DNA from: Saccharothrix saharensis
GTDB taxonomy: Bacteria > Actinomycetota > Actinomycetes > Mycobacteriales > Pseudonocardiaceae
Direction of reading: 5' to 3'
NCBI RefSeq assembly: GCF_006716745.1
Contig: NZ_VFPP01000001.1
Span: 744,001 to 808,000, forward strand
Length of the DNA: 64,000 bases
Positions 17,320-25,682 of the stretch are shown one piece after another; position 1 is the first letter of the stretch; every line of letters begins with the position of its first letter. Position numbers and translations under genes: made by a program. The notes beneath the pieces are model-generated. The model was given only the letters and a program-made list of their open reading frames with translations, was not told where the DNA came from and ran no database searches.

Positions 17320-18486
17320 TCAGGCGCCGTCCGCCGAGCCCGGCGGTCGCGCGTCCGGCACGGGATCCGGGTCGTCCGGCCGGTCCGGGACCTCGCCCTC
17401 GGGCGTGGTGCGCCGGTCGATGACCTCGCCCAGGTACCGCAGCACGACCGCGACCGCGGCGACGACCGGCACGGCGAGGAACGCGCCCGCGATGCCGTAG
17501 AGCGTGCTGCCCGCCGTCACGGCGAGCAGCACGACGGCGGCGTGCAGGCGCAGGCTCCGCGACTGGAGCACCGGCTGGAGCACGTTGCCCTCCACCTGCT
17601 GCACCACCACCACGACCACGAGCATGATCAGCGCTGTCGTCGGACCGTTGCTGACCAGCGCCACGAGCACGGCCAGCGCGCCGGCGATGAACGCGCCGAC
17701 GATCGGCACGAAACCGCCGAGGAACGTCAACGCCGCCAGCGGCACGGCCAGCGGCACGCCCAGCACCACCAGGCCGAGGCCGATCAGCACCGCGTCCACC
17801 AGGCTCACGATCGCCTGCGTGCGGATGAAGTCGCCCAACGTCGTCCAGACCCGCTCCAGCACGACGGTCACGTGCCCGCCGGCGCGCTCGCCGATCACGC
17901 CACGCAGCCACGGCGTGAACCGCGGCCCGTCCTTGACGAACAGGAACGCCAGCAACAGCGCGACGATGCCGGTGACGAGACCGGAGGTCACCGTGCCCAC
18001 ACCGGTGAGCAGGCTGTTCGCGATCGACCCGACGCTGGACCGCAACTGGTCGATGCCCTGCTGCAACAACTGGTCGAGCTGCCCCTCGCGGATGTTCAGC
18101 GGCGGGCCCGCCGCCCAGTCCAGCGCCTGTTGCAGGGCACGGGTCGCGCTGTCGGCGATCTCGGGCACACCGGACGCGATCGACGTCGAGATCAGCGCCA
18201 CCACGCCGCCGAGCACGACCAGGCCGCCGAGCAGCACGATCGTCGAGGCCAGCGCGGCCGGCACGCCGCGCGAGCGCAGCCACCGGGCGGGCGGCCACAG
18301 CACGGTGGTGATCAGCAGGCCCAGCAGGACGGGCATCACCACCACCCACAGCCTGCCGATCAGCGTCCACAGCAGCCAGAAGCCGATGGCGACCAGCGCC
18401 AGCCGGGCGCTCCACCGCGCCAGCCAGGTCACCCCGTGCCCGATCGCCTGACCGCGATCGGGCCGGCGGCGGTCTTCAGCGCTCAC
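17320..18486 (-). CDS. AI-2E (PerM/TqsA) family transporter
   Basis: The 388-aa inner-membrane protein has about eight hydrophobic segments and the arrangement of the AI-2E family: an N-terminal pair of helices (GFWLLWTLIGRLWVVVMPVL), a soluble helical insert with QLDQLLQQGIDQL, then the conserved core FLGGFVPIVGAFIAGALAV and a C-terminal V-E-G-N-V-L-Q-P motif (VQQVEGNVLQPVLQSRSL). It ends in an acidic Pro-rich tail. Family members export autoinducers, ions or small metabolites; the substrate cannot be read from the sequence. The GTG at 18486 has GGAGGGGACGGAAG upstream. It is divergent from the GH97 gene. Confidence 0.9.
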   Translation of the reverse strand: MSAEDRRRPDRGQAIGHGVTWLARWSARLALVAIGFWLLWTLIGRLWVVVMPVLLGLLITTVLWPPARWLRSRGVPAALASTIVLLGGLVVLGGVVALISTSIASGVPEIADSATRALQQALDWAAGPPLNIREGQLDQLLQQGIDQLRSSVGSIANSLLTGVGTVTSGLVTGIVALLLAFLFVKDGPRFTPWLRGVIGERAGGHVTVVLERVWTTLGDFIRTQAIVSLVDAVLIGLGLVVLGVPLAVPLAALTFLGGFVPIVGAFIAGALAVLVALVSNGPTTALIMLVVVVVVQQVEGNVLQPVLQSRSLRLHAAVVLLAVTAGSTLYGIAGAFLAVPVVAAVAVVLRYLGEVIDRRTTPEGEVPDRPDDPDPVPDARPPGSADGA

Positions 18487-18593
18487 GTCTTCCGTCCCCT
18501 CCACCGCGTCGCGCCTCGCGGCGCCTGTGCGGCAGCCTGCCAGAGCCGGGCGCGCCGGGCGTGCCGCCCCGCCCGTTGTCAAGGCCCGCACCA

Positions 18594-18608
18594 GGACAGA
18601 ACCTGTCC
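18594..18608. promoter_or_regulatory. Inverted repeat in the AI-2E / GH97 divergent gap
   Basis: GGACAG (18594-18599) and CTGTCC (18603-18608) form a perfect inverted repeat with a 3-bp centre, in the 210-bp gap between divergent genes. It is a candidate operator; no regulator is assigned. Confidence 0.35.
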
Positions 18609-18696
18609 GGTCCGCGACCTTGACCTCTCGTCCGACGTCCGCCCACGATGACGGAACAACATCATCCGGTGCGACCGGCAGTGGGAGTTGACAACG

Positions 18697-21348
18697 ATGT
18701 CATCGCTTCGCGGCGGCACTGCGGCCCGGTTCGCGGCCGTGTTCGCCGTCCTTGGTTCCGTCCTCGTGCCCGTGCCCGTGCCGCGGGCCGCGGCGGCTCC
18801 CGGCGACTGGGTGATCACCGCGCCGGGCACGGCGGCCGTGGCCGCGCACGTGGCGCTCGACCCCGGCACGGGCGGCTTGACGTTCGCCGTCTCCCGGCAG
18901 GGCCGCACGGTCCTCGCGCCGTCGCCGATCGGGTTGCGCACCACCGGCGCCGACCTGACCCGGGGCCTGCGTGCGCTCGGCCGCACGGACCGGCCGGTGA
19001 CCGAGCGGTACGCGACGACCACCGGCAAGCGGCTCGTGCGGCAGAACCGGATGACCGAGACCACGCTCGCGTTCGCGGGCGCGGGCGGCGTGCGGCTGGA
19101 CCTCGTCGTGCGGGCCGCGCCCGACGGCGTGGCCTACCGGTACGTCGTGCCGGACCCCGTCACGGTGACCGGCGAGGCGTCGTCGTACCGGCTGCCCGCG
19201 GACGCCCCGGCCTGGTTGCTGCCCTACAACGCCTGGTACGAGGCGAACCGGGTGCGCACGACGGCCGGTGCGGCGGACGGAGACTTCGGCCACCCCTCGC
19301 TGTTCCGGGTGGGCGGGGACTACGCGCTGCTGACGGAGTCCGAATTGGACGGCCGGTACGCGGGCAGCCGGTTGCGGCACGCCGCCGGGTCGGCCGACTA
19401 CCGGGTCGTGCTCGCCGACGAGCAGGTCACCGACGTCGTGCGCACGCCCTGGCGCACGGCGATCGTCGGCTCCCTGGCGACCGTCGGCCAGTCCACCCTG
19501 GTGGACGACCTCGCGTCACCGTCGAAGGTCGCCGACCCCTCGTGGGTGCGGCCGGGCAAGGTCGCCTGGTCGTGGTTGAGCGAGCACGCCAGCCCCGGCG
19601 ACTTGGCCCGCCAGAAGCAGTACGTGGACTTCGCCGCCCGCAACGGCTGGGAGTACGTGCTGGTGGACGAGGGGTGGCGCGACACCTGGGTGCCGGAGCT
19701 GGTCCGGTACGCCCGCGCGCGGGGTGTCGAGGTGCTGCTGTGGTTCCACTGGTCCGCGCTGGACACGCAGGCCGAACGCGACACCGTGCTGCCCGGGGTG
19801 CGGCAGTGGGGTGTGCGGGGCGTGAAGCTGGACTTCATGGAGTCCGACTCCCGGGCCCGCTACCAGTGGTACGACGCGGTGCTGGCGAAGACCGCCGAGC
19901 TGCGCCTGATGGTGAACTTCCACGGCTCGACCATCCCGCACGGCCTGGCTCGCACGTGGCCGCACGTGATGACGATGGAGGCCGTGCGCGGCGCCGAGAA
20001 CTCGCCGCCGGCGGCGAACAACCCGGTGCAGTTCTTCACCCGCAACGCGGTCGGGTCGATGGACTACACGCCGGTGTCGCTGGAGGTCGGGCCGAAGGAG
20101 GCGTCGGTCGCGCACGAGGTGGCGCTGCCGGTGCTGTACGAGTCGGGGTGGACGCACTTCGCCGACAAGCCGGAGGCCTACGAGCGGTTCCCGGAGGCGT
20201 TGCGCTACCTGAACCAGGTGCCGACGGTGTGGGACGAGACCCGGGTGCTGGGCGGCGAGCCGTCCGAGCACGCGGTGGTGGCGCGGCGGTCCGGTGACCG
20301 CTGGTTCGTCGGCGCGGTGGCGGCCGGTGACGCGCGCACGCTGCGGGCGTCGCTGGGGTTCCTGGGCGGTGGCCAGTGGCTGGTGGAGGTGGTCAGGGAC
20401 GGCGTCGGGCGCGCTGACGTGCGGCGGGACGGCCGGATCGCGCGGTCGTCGACGACGCTGGAGGTCCCGGTGCCGCGCGACGGCGGGTTCGCGGCGGTGA
20501 TCTGCCCGTACCTGCCCGGGGTGCTGACGTGCGACCGGCCGGTGGTGCCGGTGCCCGCCACGACGCTCGCCGTCACGCCGCCGGGGGTCGTGGACGCGGC
20601 GCCGGGCACGGAGTTCGAGGTGACCGGCAGCTTCACGGCCGAGGCCGACGTGGAGGACGTCGTGCTGACCGCGACCGCGCCGGGGGGTTGGACGATCACC
20701 GGCGCGCCGGTCGAGCGGCGCGCGGTGCGGGCGGGTGAGGTGATCACCGGCCGGTGGACGGCGCGGGTGGGCGGCGACAGCCCGGTCGGTGCGGTGGACG
20801 TGCCGGTGTTCGCGGAGTTCCGCGCGCCGGGGCACGCCCGGGTGCACGTGGAGCAGGCGGTGCGGGCGTTCGTGCCGCCACCCGTGCCCACCGGGGACCC
20901 GCACGTGAGCGACCTGCCGTTCATGAGCGAGAGCAACGGGTGGGGGCCGGTCGAGCGGGACCGGTCCAACGGCGAGAACGCCGGTGGCGACGGCGGCCCG
21001 CTGACCGTTGGCGGTGTCGTGCACGAGAAGGGCATGGGCGCGCACGCGCCGTCCGAGCTGTCGGTGTACCTCGGCGGCGGCTGCCGGGCGTTCACGGCAG
21101 TGGTCGGGCTGGACGACGAGACGACGGAACCGGGGTCGGTGGTGTTCCAGGTCTTCGGCGACGACCGGCCGCTGTTCGACAGCGGGGTGGTCCGCGGCGG
21201 CGACCCGGCGCGGCCGGTCGCGGTGGACACCACCGGCGTGCGGATGCTCAGCCTCCGCGTGACCGACGGCGGCGACGGCCGCGACTTCGACCACGCCGAC
21301 TGGGCCGACGCCCGGTTGGCCTGCGCGTGGGAAGGGCATCGGGGATGA
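18697..21348 (+). CDS. Secreted GH97 glycoside hydrolase with NEW3-like and NPCBM domains
   Basis: The 883-aa product has a Sec signal peptide (about 1-32), the GH97 N-terminal beta-sandwich, and a TIM barrel with WSWLSEHASPGD, YVLVDEGW and GVKLDFMESDS. D379 in that last motif is at the nucleophile position of retaining GH97 alpha-galactosidases, whereas inverting alpha-glucosidases use Glu residues, so alpha-galactosidase-like activity is favoured but not certain. A NEW3-like beta-sandwich (about 620-720) follows, then a C-terminal NPCBM carbohydrate-binding domain (VHEKGMGAHAPSELSVYL). ATG 18697 is preceded by GGGAG. The stop overlaps the next start (ATGA), coupling it to the discoidin protein, presumably for degrading the same external glycan. 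Confidence 0.9.
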   Translation: MSSLRGGTAARFAAVFAVLGSVLVPVPVPRAAAAPGDWVITAPGTAAVAAHVALDPGTGGLTFAVSRQGRTVLAPSPIGLRTTGADLTRGLRALGRTDRPVTERYATTTGKRLVRQNRMTETTLAFAGAGGVRLDLVVRAAPDGVAYRYVVPDPVTVTGEASSYRLPADAPAWLLPYNAWYEANRVRTTAGAADGDFGHPSLFRVGGDYALLTESELDGRYAGSRLRHAAGSADYRVVLADEQVTDVVRTPWRTAIVGSLATVGQSTLVDDLASPSKVADPSWVRPGKVAWSWLSEHASPGDLARQKQYVDFAARNGWEYVLVDEGWRDTWVPELVRYARARGVEVLLWFHWSALDTQAERDTVLPGVRQWGVRGVKLDFMESDSRARYQWYDAVLAKTAELRLMVNFHGSTIPHGLARTWPHVMTMEAVRGAENSPPAANNPVQFFTRNAVGSMDYTPVSLEVGPKEASVAHEVALPVLYESGWTHFADKPEAYERFPEALRYLNQVPTVWDETRVLGGEPSEHAVVARRSGDRWFVGAVAAGDARTLRASLGFLGGGQWLVEVVRDGVGRADVRRDGRIARSSTTLEVPVPRDGGFAAVICPYLPGVLTCDRPVVPVPATTLAVTPPGVVDAAPGTEFEVTGSFTAEADVEDVVLTATAPGGWTITGAPVERRAVRAGEVITGRWTARVGGDSPVGAVDVPVFAEFRAPGHARVHVEQAVRAFVPPPVPTGDPHVSDLPFMSESNGWGPVERDRSNGENAGGDGGPLTVGGVVHEKGMGAHAPSELSVYLGGGCRAFTAVVGLDDETTEPGSVVFQVFGDDRPLFDSGVVRGGDPARPVAVDTTGVRMLSLRVTDGGDGRDFDHADWADARLACAWEGHRG

Positions 21349-24300
21349 GGATCAACCGTCGCCAGTTGCTGAGGGCCGTGGGTGTCGGCGGCGCGCTGGC
21401 GCTCGCACCCCGGTTCGCCATCGCCGAACCCTCGGCCGCGGTGGACCCGGTGGCGCGCGTCTACTACGAGGTGCTGTCGCGCCACACGCGGTGGGCCGAG
21501 CAGCAGTACGACCCGGCGGCGGGCCGGTACCGGCGGACGGACTTCGGGTTCGCCGTCGTGCTCGGCAACGCGGTCCTGCTGACCAGGGGCGACTACGACG
21601 CGGCCGGCACCGGCGTGGCGAAGGCGGTGCTGCACGCGCACACCGTCGACACGATCCGGCACTTCGCCGCGAGCAACGTGCTGGCGGGCGGCGCGGAGTG
21701 GGGTCGGACGCTGTTCTGGGACACCACGTTCCAGTCGTACTTCGTGCTGGCCGCGCGCCTGCTCTGGGCCGACCTCGACGCGGCGACGCGGACCGCCGTG
21801 GACGCGATCGCCCGCGGCCAGGCCGCCTACACCGCCGCGCTCGGCACGGCGAACGACCCGCGTTCGGGCGGGTGGACGCCCAACGGCCTGGCCGGCGGGC
21901 ACCGGGGTGACACGAAGCTGGAGGAGATGGGGGTCTACGCGCAGGCGCTCGCGCCGGGGCTCGCCTGGGCGGCCGACGACCCGGACGCGGACGCGTGGCG
22001 GGCGGCGTTCGGCCGGTGGAGCCGCAACGAGGCCGGGTTGCCCGCCGCCGACCTGGCCAACCCGGCGCTGGTGGACGGCGTGCCGGTCTCGGCGAACACC
22101 GCCAGGAACCTCCACGACACGTTCATCGTGGAGAACCACGGCTCCTACGGGCCGCACTACCAGGAGGAGCTGTGGCGCACGTCCGGCCGCAACGCGGTGC
22201 ACTTCCTGCTGGCCGGCGTGCCGCTGCCGGAGGTGCTGACCGCGCAGCCCAACGGTGACCGGCTGTGGCGCACGATCCTGGCCACGATGAGCGACGCCGG
22301 CGAGCCGCTGATGCCGATGGTGGACGACCGGGAGCACCTCTACGGCCGGGACGTGATCCCGCTGGCGTTCCGGTCGCAGGTGCTGGGCGATCGGCTGGCG
22401 GCGCGTGCGGAGGCGGCGCTGGCCGCCCGCCTGGCCGCGTACCAGGCCTACCCGCCGGTGCACCGGCTGGCGAAGTTCTCCGGCGAGGCGAAGTACGAGC
22501 CGGAGGCGCGGGCCGAACTCGCGATCAGCTACCTGCTGCACGAGTGGCGCGGCCGCACGGGGCCGGCGGTGGAGCCGGTGTCGGAGGAGGAGTTCTTCTC
22601 GTCGGCCGCCACCGTCACGGACTACGGCGGCGAGCCCGGCCTGGTGGCGCACCAGTCGGCGCGCGCGTGGGCGGGCACGGTGACCAAGCCGGGGTTCACG
22701 AAGTTCGCCTGGCAGCCGGGGCACGACGACTGGTTGTTCGTGGTCAGCGGCGGCACGCCGATGCTCGTGCCGTCGACGTCACTGGCCGTGCGGGGGCGTT
22801 CGGTCGTGGTGTACGAGGGGGTTCGGGACGGGTTCGACGGCACGGCGAACCTGCTGTCGTTCGCGGGCGGTCACGTCGGCACGGCCACCCTGCCCACCGG
22901 GACCGTCGTGTACGCGACCTCGGGGTTGGCGGCGGGCGAGGGTCGGGTGGACGTGCACAACCTGACCATGCCCGGCGTGCCCGGTCTCGACGGTTCGCGC
23001 ACGTACACGGCGGCTGAAGGCGCGGTCACGGTGGCGTCCGCCGACGCGCGCGTGCTGCCTCCCGGTGTCGCGCGGGTGGACGACCTGGTGTTCGGTCCGG
23101 TGACGGCGCGGCACGTGCGCGTGGTCGGCGTGTCACCCCACCCGACCTACGGGTACTCGCTGTTCACGCTGGAGGTGCGGGCCTCGGACGGGCCGGACCT
23201 GGCGCGAGGCCGGGCCACGACGGCGTCGTCCTGGGACACCGGCCGCGAGCCCGGGTCGGCCACCGACGGCAGCCACACCACCCGGTGGGCGGTGTCGCGG
23301 GCGGACCGGGGACGGGCCGACAGCTGGTTGGCGGTGGACCTCGGCGGACCGGGGACGTTCGACCGGGTCCAGCTGCACTGGGAGGCGGCGGCCGGGCGGG
23401 CGTACCGGGTCGAGACGTCACCGGACGGCGTCACGTGGACGACCGCCGCCGAGTACCCCAGGCCGGACCTGCGCAGCACCGGCGGTTGGCTCGACGTGGA
23501 CGGCCGCGCGGGGTTCGTCGTGCACGGTTCGCCCAACCCGATCACGGTGTCCGGCGACACCGTGGTGCTGTCCGACGGGCCGGCCGCCGCCATGGTGGTC
23601 GAGGGGTACGTCGGTGTGGCCGACCTGCCGGGGTCGGCCGCGTCGACGCCCCCGACGTGCACCTCGCCCGCCGTCCGCGCCAGTGCCGCCGACGGGTTCC
23701 TCAGCCTGTTCAACCTCTCCGACGCGTCGGTGAGCGGCACCGTCTCCGTCCACCAGGGCGGTGGCGCGCTGCGGCTCTACCCCGGTCACCAGGTCGTGAC
23801 GGCGACCGGCACGGACCACGAGCTGCGGATGGAACCCGCGACGGCGCGCGTCGAACCGCCCCGGTTCACGCTGGAAGGGGACGTGCCGGTCGGCGTGACG
23901 GCAGTCGTGCGCCACGGCGCGGAGGTCACCCTGACCGGTGCGGGGCGGGTCGCCCGGTTGACCCTCGTGGCCGCCGACGGCCGCCGCGTGCCGGTCACCC
24001 TGCCGCCCGGCGTGCGGCGGGACGTGACGCTGCCGCACACCCGCCCGTACCCGCTCGACGACCTGGCCCTGGGCCGCACGACGTTCCCGACCTCTCCCCT
24101 GCCGCCCGGCATGACGTCCCCGTCCGCCGCCGTGGACGGCGACCCGGGCACCGCGTGGACGCCCGGACCGGCGGGCCGGATGGTGGTCGACCTCGGCGCG
24201 GACCGGCGGATCGGACGCGTCGACCTGACGTGGACCGCCGGCCCGGTCCCCGAGTGCGCGATCAGCACCAGCGCGGACGGCCGGACCTACGGGCCGCCGA

Positions 24301-24458
24301 CCACCGCGCCCCGGCGTCGTCAGGCCGGGCTGGACCTGGACGTCACGGCCCGCTACGTCGCCGTGACGACACCCGGTTGGCGTCCGGGCCAGGCCGCGCT
24401 CACCGCGCTCGCGGTCCGGTCCGCTCGCCGGGAGGCCGCGGGCCGTGCGGGGACGTAG
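21345..24458 (+). CDS. Tat-exported discoidin-domain protein, putative polysaccharide-degrading enzyme
   Basis: The 1,037-aa product starts with a Tat signal (NRRQLLRAVGVGGALALA). Residues about 35-410 are a helical region (WGRTLFWDTTFQSYF, GSYGPHYQEELWRTSGRN) reminiscent of (alpha/alpha)-toroid lyases or hydrolases. A beta-rich domain follows (SGGTPMLVPSTSLAV). Galactose-binding F5/8-C (discoidin) modules lie near 590-700 (LARGRATTASSWDTG, DGSHTTRWAV) and at the C-terminus (ALGRTTFPTS, VDGDPGTAWTPG). The layout resembles PL8/heparinase-like enzymes, but I cannot assign a family or catalytic residues. It is coupled by ATGA to GH97 and probably acts on the same polymer outside the cell. Export by Tat, while its partner uses Sec, is notable. 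Confidence 0.75.
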   Translation: MRINRRQLLRAVGVGGALALAPRFAIAEPSAAVDPVARVYYEVLSRHTRWAEQQYDPAAGRYRRTDFGFAVVLGNAVLLTRGDYDAAGTGVAKAVLHAHTVDTIRHFAASNVLAGGAEWGRTLFWDTTFQSYFVLAARLLWADLDAATRTAVDAIARGQAAYTAALGTANDPRSGGWTPNGLAGGHRGDTKLEEMGVYAQALAPGLAWAADDPDADAWRAAFGRWSRNEAGLPAADLANPALVDGVPVSANTARNLHDTFIVENHGSYGPHYQEELWRTSGRNAVHFLLAGVPLPEVLTAQPNGDRLWRTILATMSDAGEPLMPMVDDREHLYGRDVIPLAFRSQVLGDRLAARAEAALAARLAAYQAYPPVHRLAKFSGEAKYEPEARAELAISYLLHEWRGRTGPAVEPVSEEEFFSSAATVTDYGGEPGLVAHQSARAWAGTVTKPGFTKFAWQPGHDDWLFVVSGGTPMLVPSTSLAVRGRSVVVYEGVRDGFDGTANLLSFAGGHVGTATLPTGTVVYATSGLAAGEGRVDVHNLTMPGVPGLDGSRTYTAAEGAVTVASADARVLPPGVARVDDLVFGPVTARHVRVVGVSPHPTYGYSLFTLEVRASDGPDLARGRATTASSWDTGREPGSATDGSHTTRWAVSRADRGRADSWLAVDLGGPGTFDRVQLHWEAAAGRAYRVETSPDGVTWTTAAEYPRPDLRSTGGWLDVDGRAGFVVHGSPNPITVSGDTVVLSDGPAAAMVVEGYVGVADLPGSAASTPPTCTSPAVRASAADGFLSLFNLSDASVSGTVSVHQGGGALRLYPGHQVVTATGTDHELRMEPATARVEPPRFTLEGDVPVGVTAVVRHGAEVTLTGAGRVARLTLVAADGRRVPVTLPPGVRRDVTLPHTRPYPLDDLALGRTTFPTSPLPPGMTSPSAAVDGDPGTAWTPGPAGRMVVDLGADRRIGRVDLTWTAGPVPECAISTSADGRTYGPPTTAPRRRQAGLDLDVTARYVAVTTPGWRPGQAALTALAVRSARREAAGRAGT

Positions 24459-24472
24459 GCTCACGAACGTGA
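24456..24472 (+). promoter_or_regulatory. Possible leaderless promoter with palindrome over the hydroquinone reductase start
   Basis: TAGGCT (24456-24461) is a fair -10 box placed so that transcription would begin at the GTG (24469). TCACG-AA-CGTGA (24461-24472) is a palindrome spanning the start codon. It may be an operator. The -35 is weak. Confidence 0.35.
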
Positions 24473-25533
24473 GTGATACTTCGACATCCGCGGCGGACCA
24501 GGGCAATCCCGAGCACGAGCGGGGCGGCACGTACTCGGTCAAGGGGAAGGAGTACACCCGCGACACGCGGTACATCACGACCCGCGTCACGGCGGACGGG
24601 CGGGACGGCTACCCGGTCGAGGCCGGGCGGTACCGGCTGGTGGCGGCGCGGGCGTGCCCCTGGGCCAACCGGTCGATCATCGTCCGCCGGTTGCTCGGGC
24701 TGGAGGACGTCCTCTCGCTCGGGCTGCCCGGACCCACGCACGACGAGCGGTCGTGGACGTTCGACCTCGACCCGGGCGGGCGGGACCCCGTGCTGGGCAT
24801 CGAGCGGTTGCAGGAGGCCTACTTCAAGCTCGACCCCGGGTACCCGCGCGGCATCACGGTGCCGGCGATCGTCGACACGACGACCGGCGCGGTGGTGACC
24901 AACGACTTCGCGCAGATCACGCTGGACCTGTCCACCGAGTGGCGCGAGCACCACCGCGACGGCGCGCCGGACCTGCTGCCGGTGCGGCACCTCGACGAGG
25001 TCGAAGCGGTCAACCAGCGGGTCTTCACCGAGGTCAACAACGGCGTGTACCGGTGCGGGTTCGCGGGCACGCAGCAGGCGTACGACGACGCGTACGCCCG
25101 GCTGTGGACCGCGCTGGACTGGTTGGAGGAACGACTGAGCGGGCAGCGGTACCTCGTCGGCGACACGATCACCGAGGCCGACGTGCGGCTGTTCACCACG
25201 CTGGTGCGCTTCGACCCGGTCTACCACGGGCACTTCAAGTGCAACCGGAACAAGCTGGCCGAGATGCCGGCGCTGTGGGCGTACGCCCGTGACCTGTTCC
25301 AGACGCCCGGGTTCGGCGACACGGTCGACTTCACGCAGATCAAGCAGCACTACTACCTGGTGCACAAGGACATCAACCCGAACGGGATCGTGCCCGCGGG
25401 GCCGGACCTGTCCGGCTGGGTCACGCCGCACGGGCGGGAAGCCCTCGGCGGGCGGCCGTTCGGCGACGGCACGCCGCCCGGTCCGGTGCGCGACGGTGAA
25501 CGGGTGGACCCGGCGCACACGCCGTTGCGGTGA
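24469..25533 (+). CDS. Glutathionyl/mycothiol-hydroquinone reductase (Xi-class GST fold)
   Basis: The 354-aa product is a Xi-class glutathione-transferase-like enzyme that reduces thiol-conjugated hydroquinones. The catalytic C63 lies in ARACPWANRS of the thioredoxin-fold N-terminal domain (about 45-170). The C-terminal helical domain carries the conserved YHGHFKCNRNKL segment and LVHKDINPNGIVPAGP near the end. Actinomycetes lack glutathione, so the natural thiol is probably mycothiol; this is inferred. The GTG at 24469 starts 10 bp after the previous stop, with no ribosome site, and a -10-like box suggests its own leaderless transcript. It is followed by a 9-bp stem terminator and the first 22-bp repeat array. 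Confidence 0.92.
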   Translation: MSDTSTSAADQGNPEHERGGTYSVKGKEYTRDTRYITTRVTADGRDGYPVEAGRYRLVAARACPWANRSIIVRRLLGLEDVLSLGLPGPTHDERSWTFDLDPGGRDPVLGIERLQEAYFKLDPGYPRGITVPAIVDTTTGAVVTNDFAQITLDLSTEWREHHRDGAPDLLPVRHLDEVEAVNQRVFTEVNNGVYRCGFAGTQQAYDDAYARLWTALDWLEERLSGQRYLVGDTITEADVRLFTTLVRFDPVYHGHFKCNRNKLAEMPALWAYARDLFQTPGFGDTVDFTQIKQHYYLVHKDINPNGIVPAGPDLSGWVTPHGREALGGRPFGDGTPPGPVRDGERVDPAHTPLR

Positions 25534-25538
25534 GGCGG

Positions 25539-25562
25539 GCCGGGGGAACCCGCTCCCCCGGC
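25539..25562 (+). terminator. Terminator of the hydroquinone reductase gene
   Basis: GCCGGGGGA (25539-25547) and TCCCCCGGC (25554-25562) form a perfect 9-bp stem with a 6-nt loop, five bases after the stop codon. Confidence 0.8.
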
Positions 25563-25572
25563 TCCTCCCGCG

Positions 25573-25682
25573 ACCTGAACGTGGAACTCACGGGACCTGA
25601 GCGTTCGACTCACGGGACCTGAACGTTCGACTCACGGGACTTGAGCGTTCGACTCACGGGACGCGAGCGTTCGGTTCGCGGG
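25573..25682. repeat. Five tandem 22-bp hairpin-forming units (array 1)
   Basis: Five exact-length 22-bp units start at 25573, 25595, 25617, 25639 and 25661. Units 2-4 share the core TGAGCGTTCGACTCA (or close variants) followed by CGGGAC; unit 5 is degenerate. Each unit can fold: CCTGAG and CTCA(c)GG pair around a 7-nt loop. The array lies between convergent genes, and its last two units encode the C-terminus and stop of the LacI regulator. The same repeat recurs at 37340-37405. Confidence 0.9.

Noticed and set aside
16679-18415. A minus-strand open frame joining the HxlR regulator to sequence antiparallel in phase with the transporter gene
   Set aside because: Only the last ~160 codons carry a domain; the upstream part is Arg/Gly-rich shadow of the AI-2E transporter gene.
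25573-25682. Possible CRISPR array
   Set aside because: The 22-bp units are directly adjacent with no variable spacers, and no cas genes are nearby.
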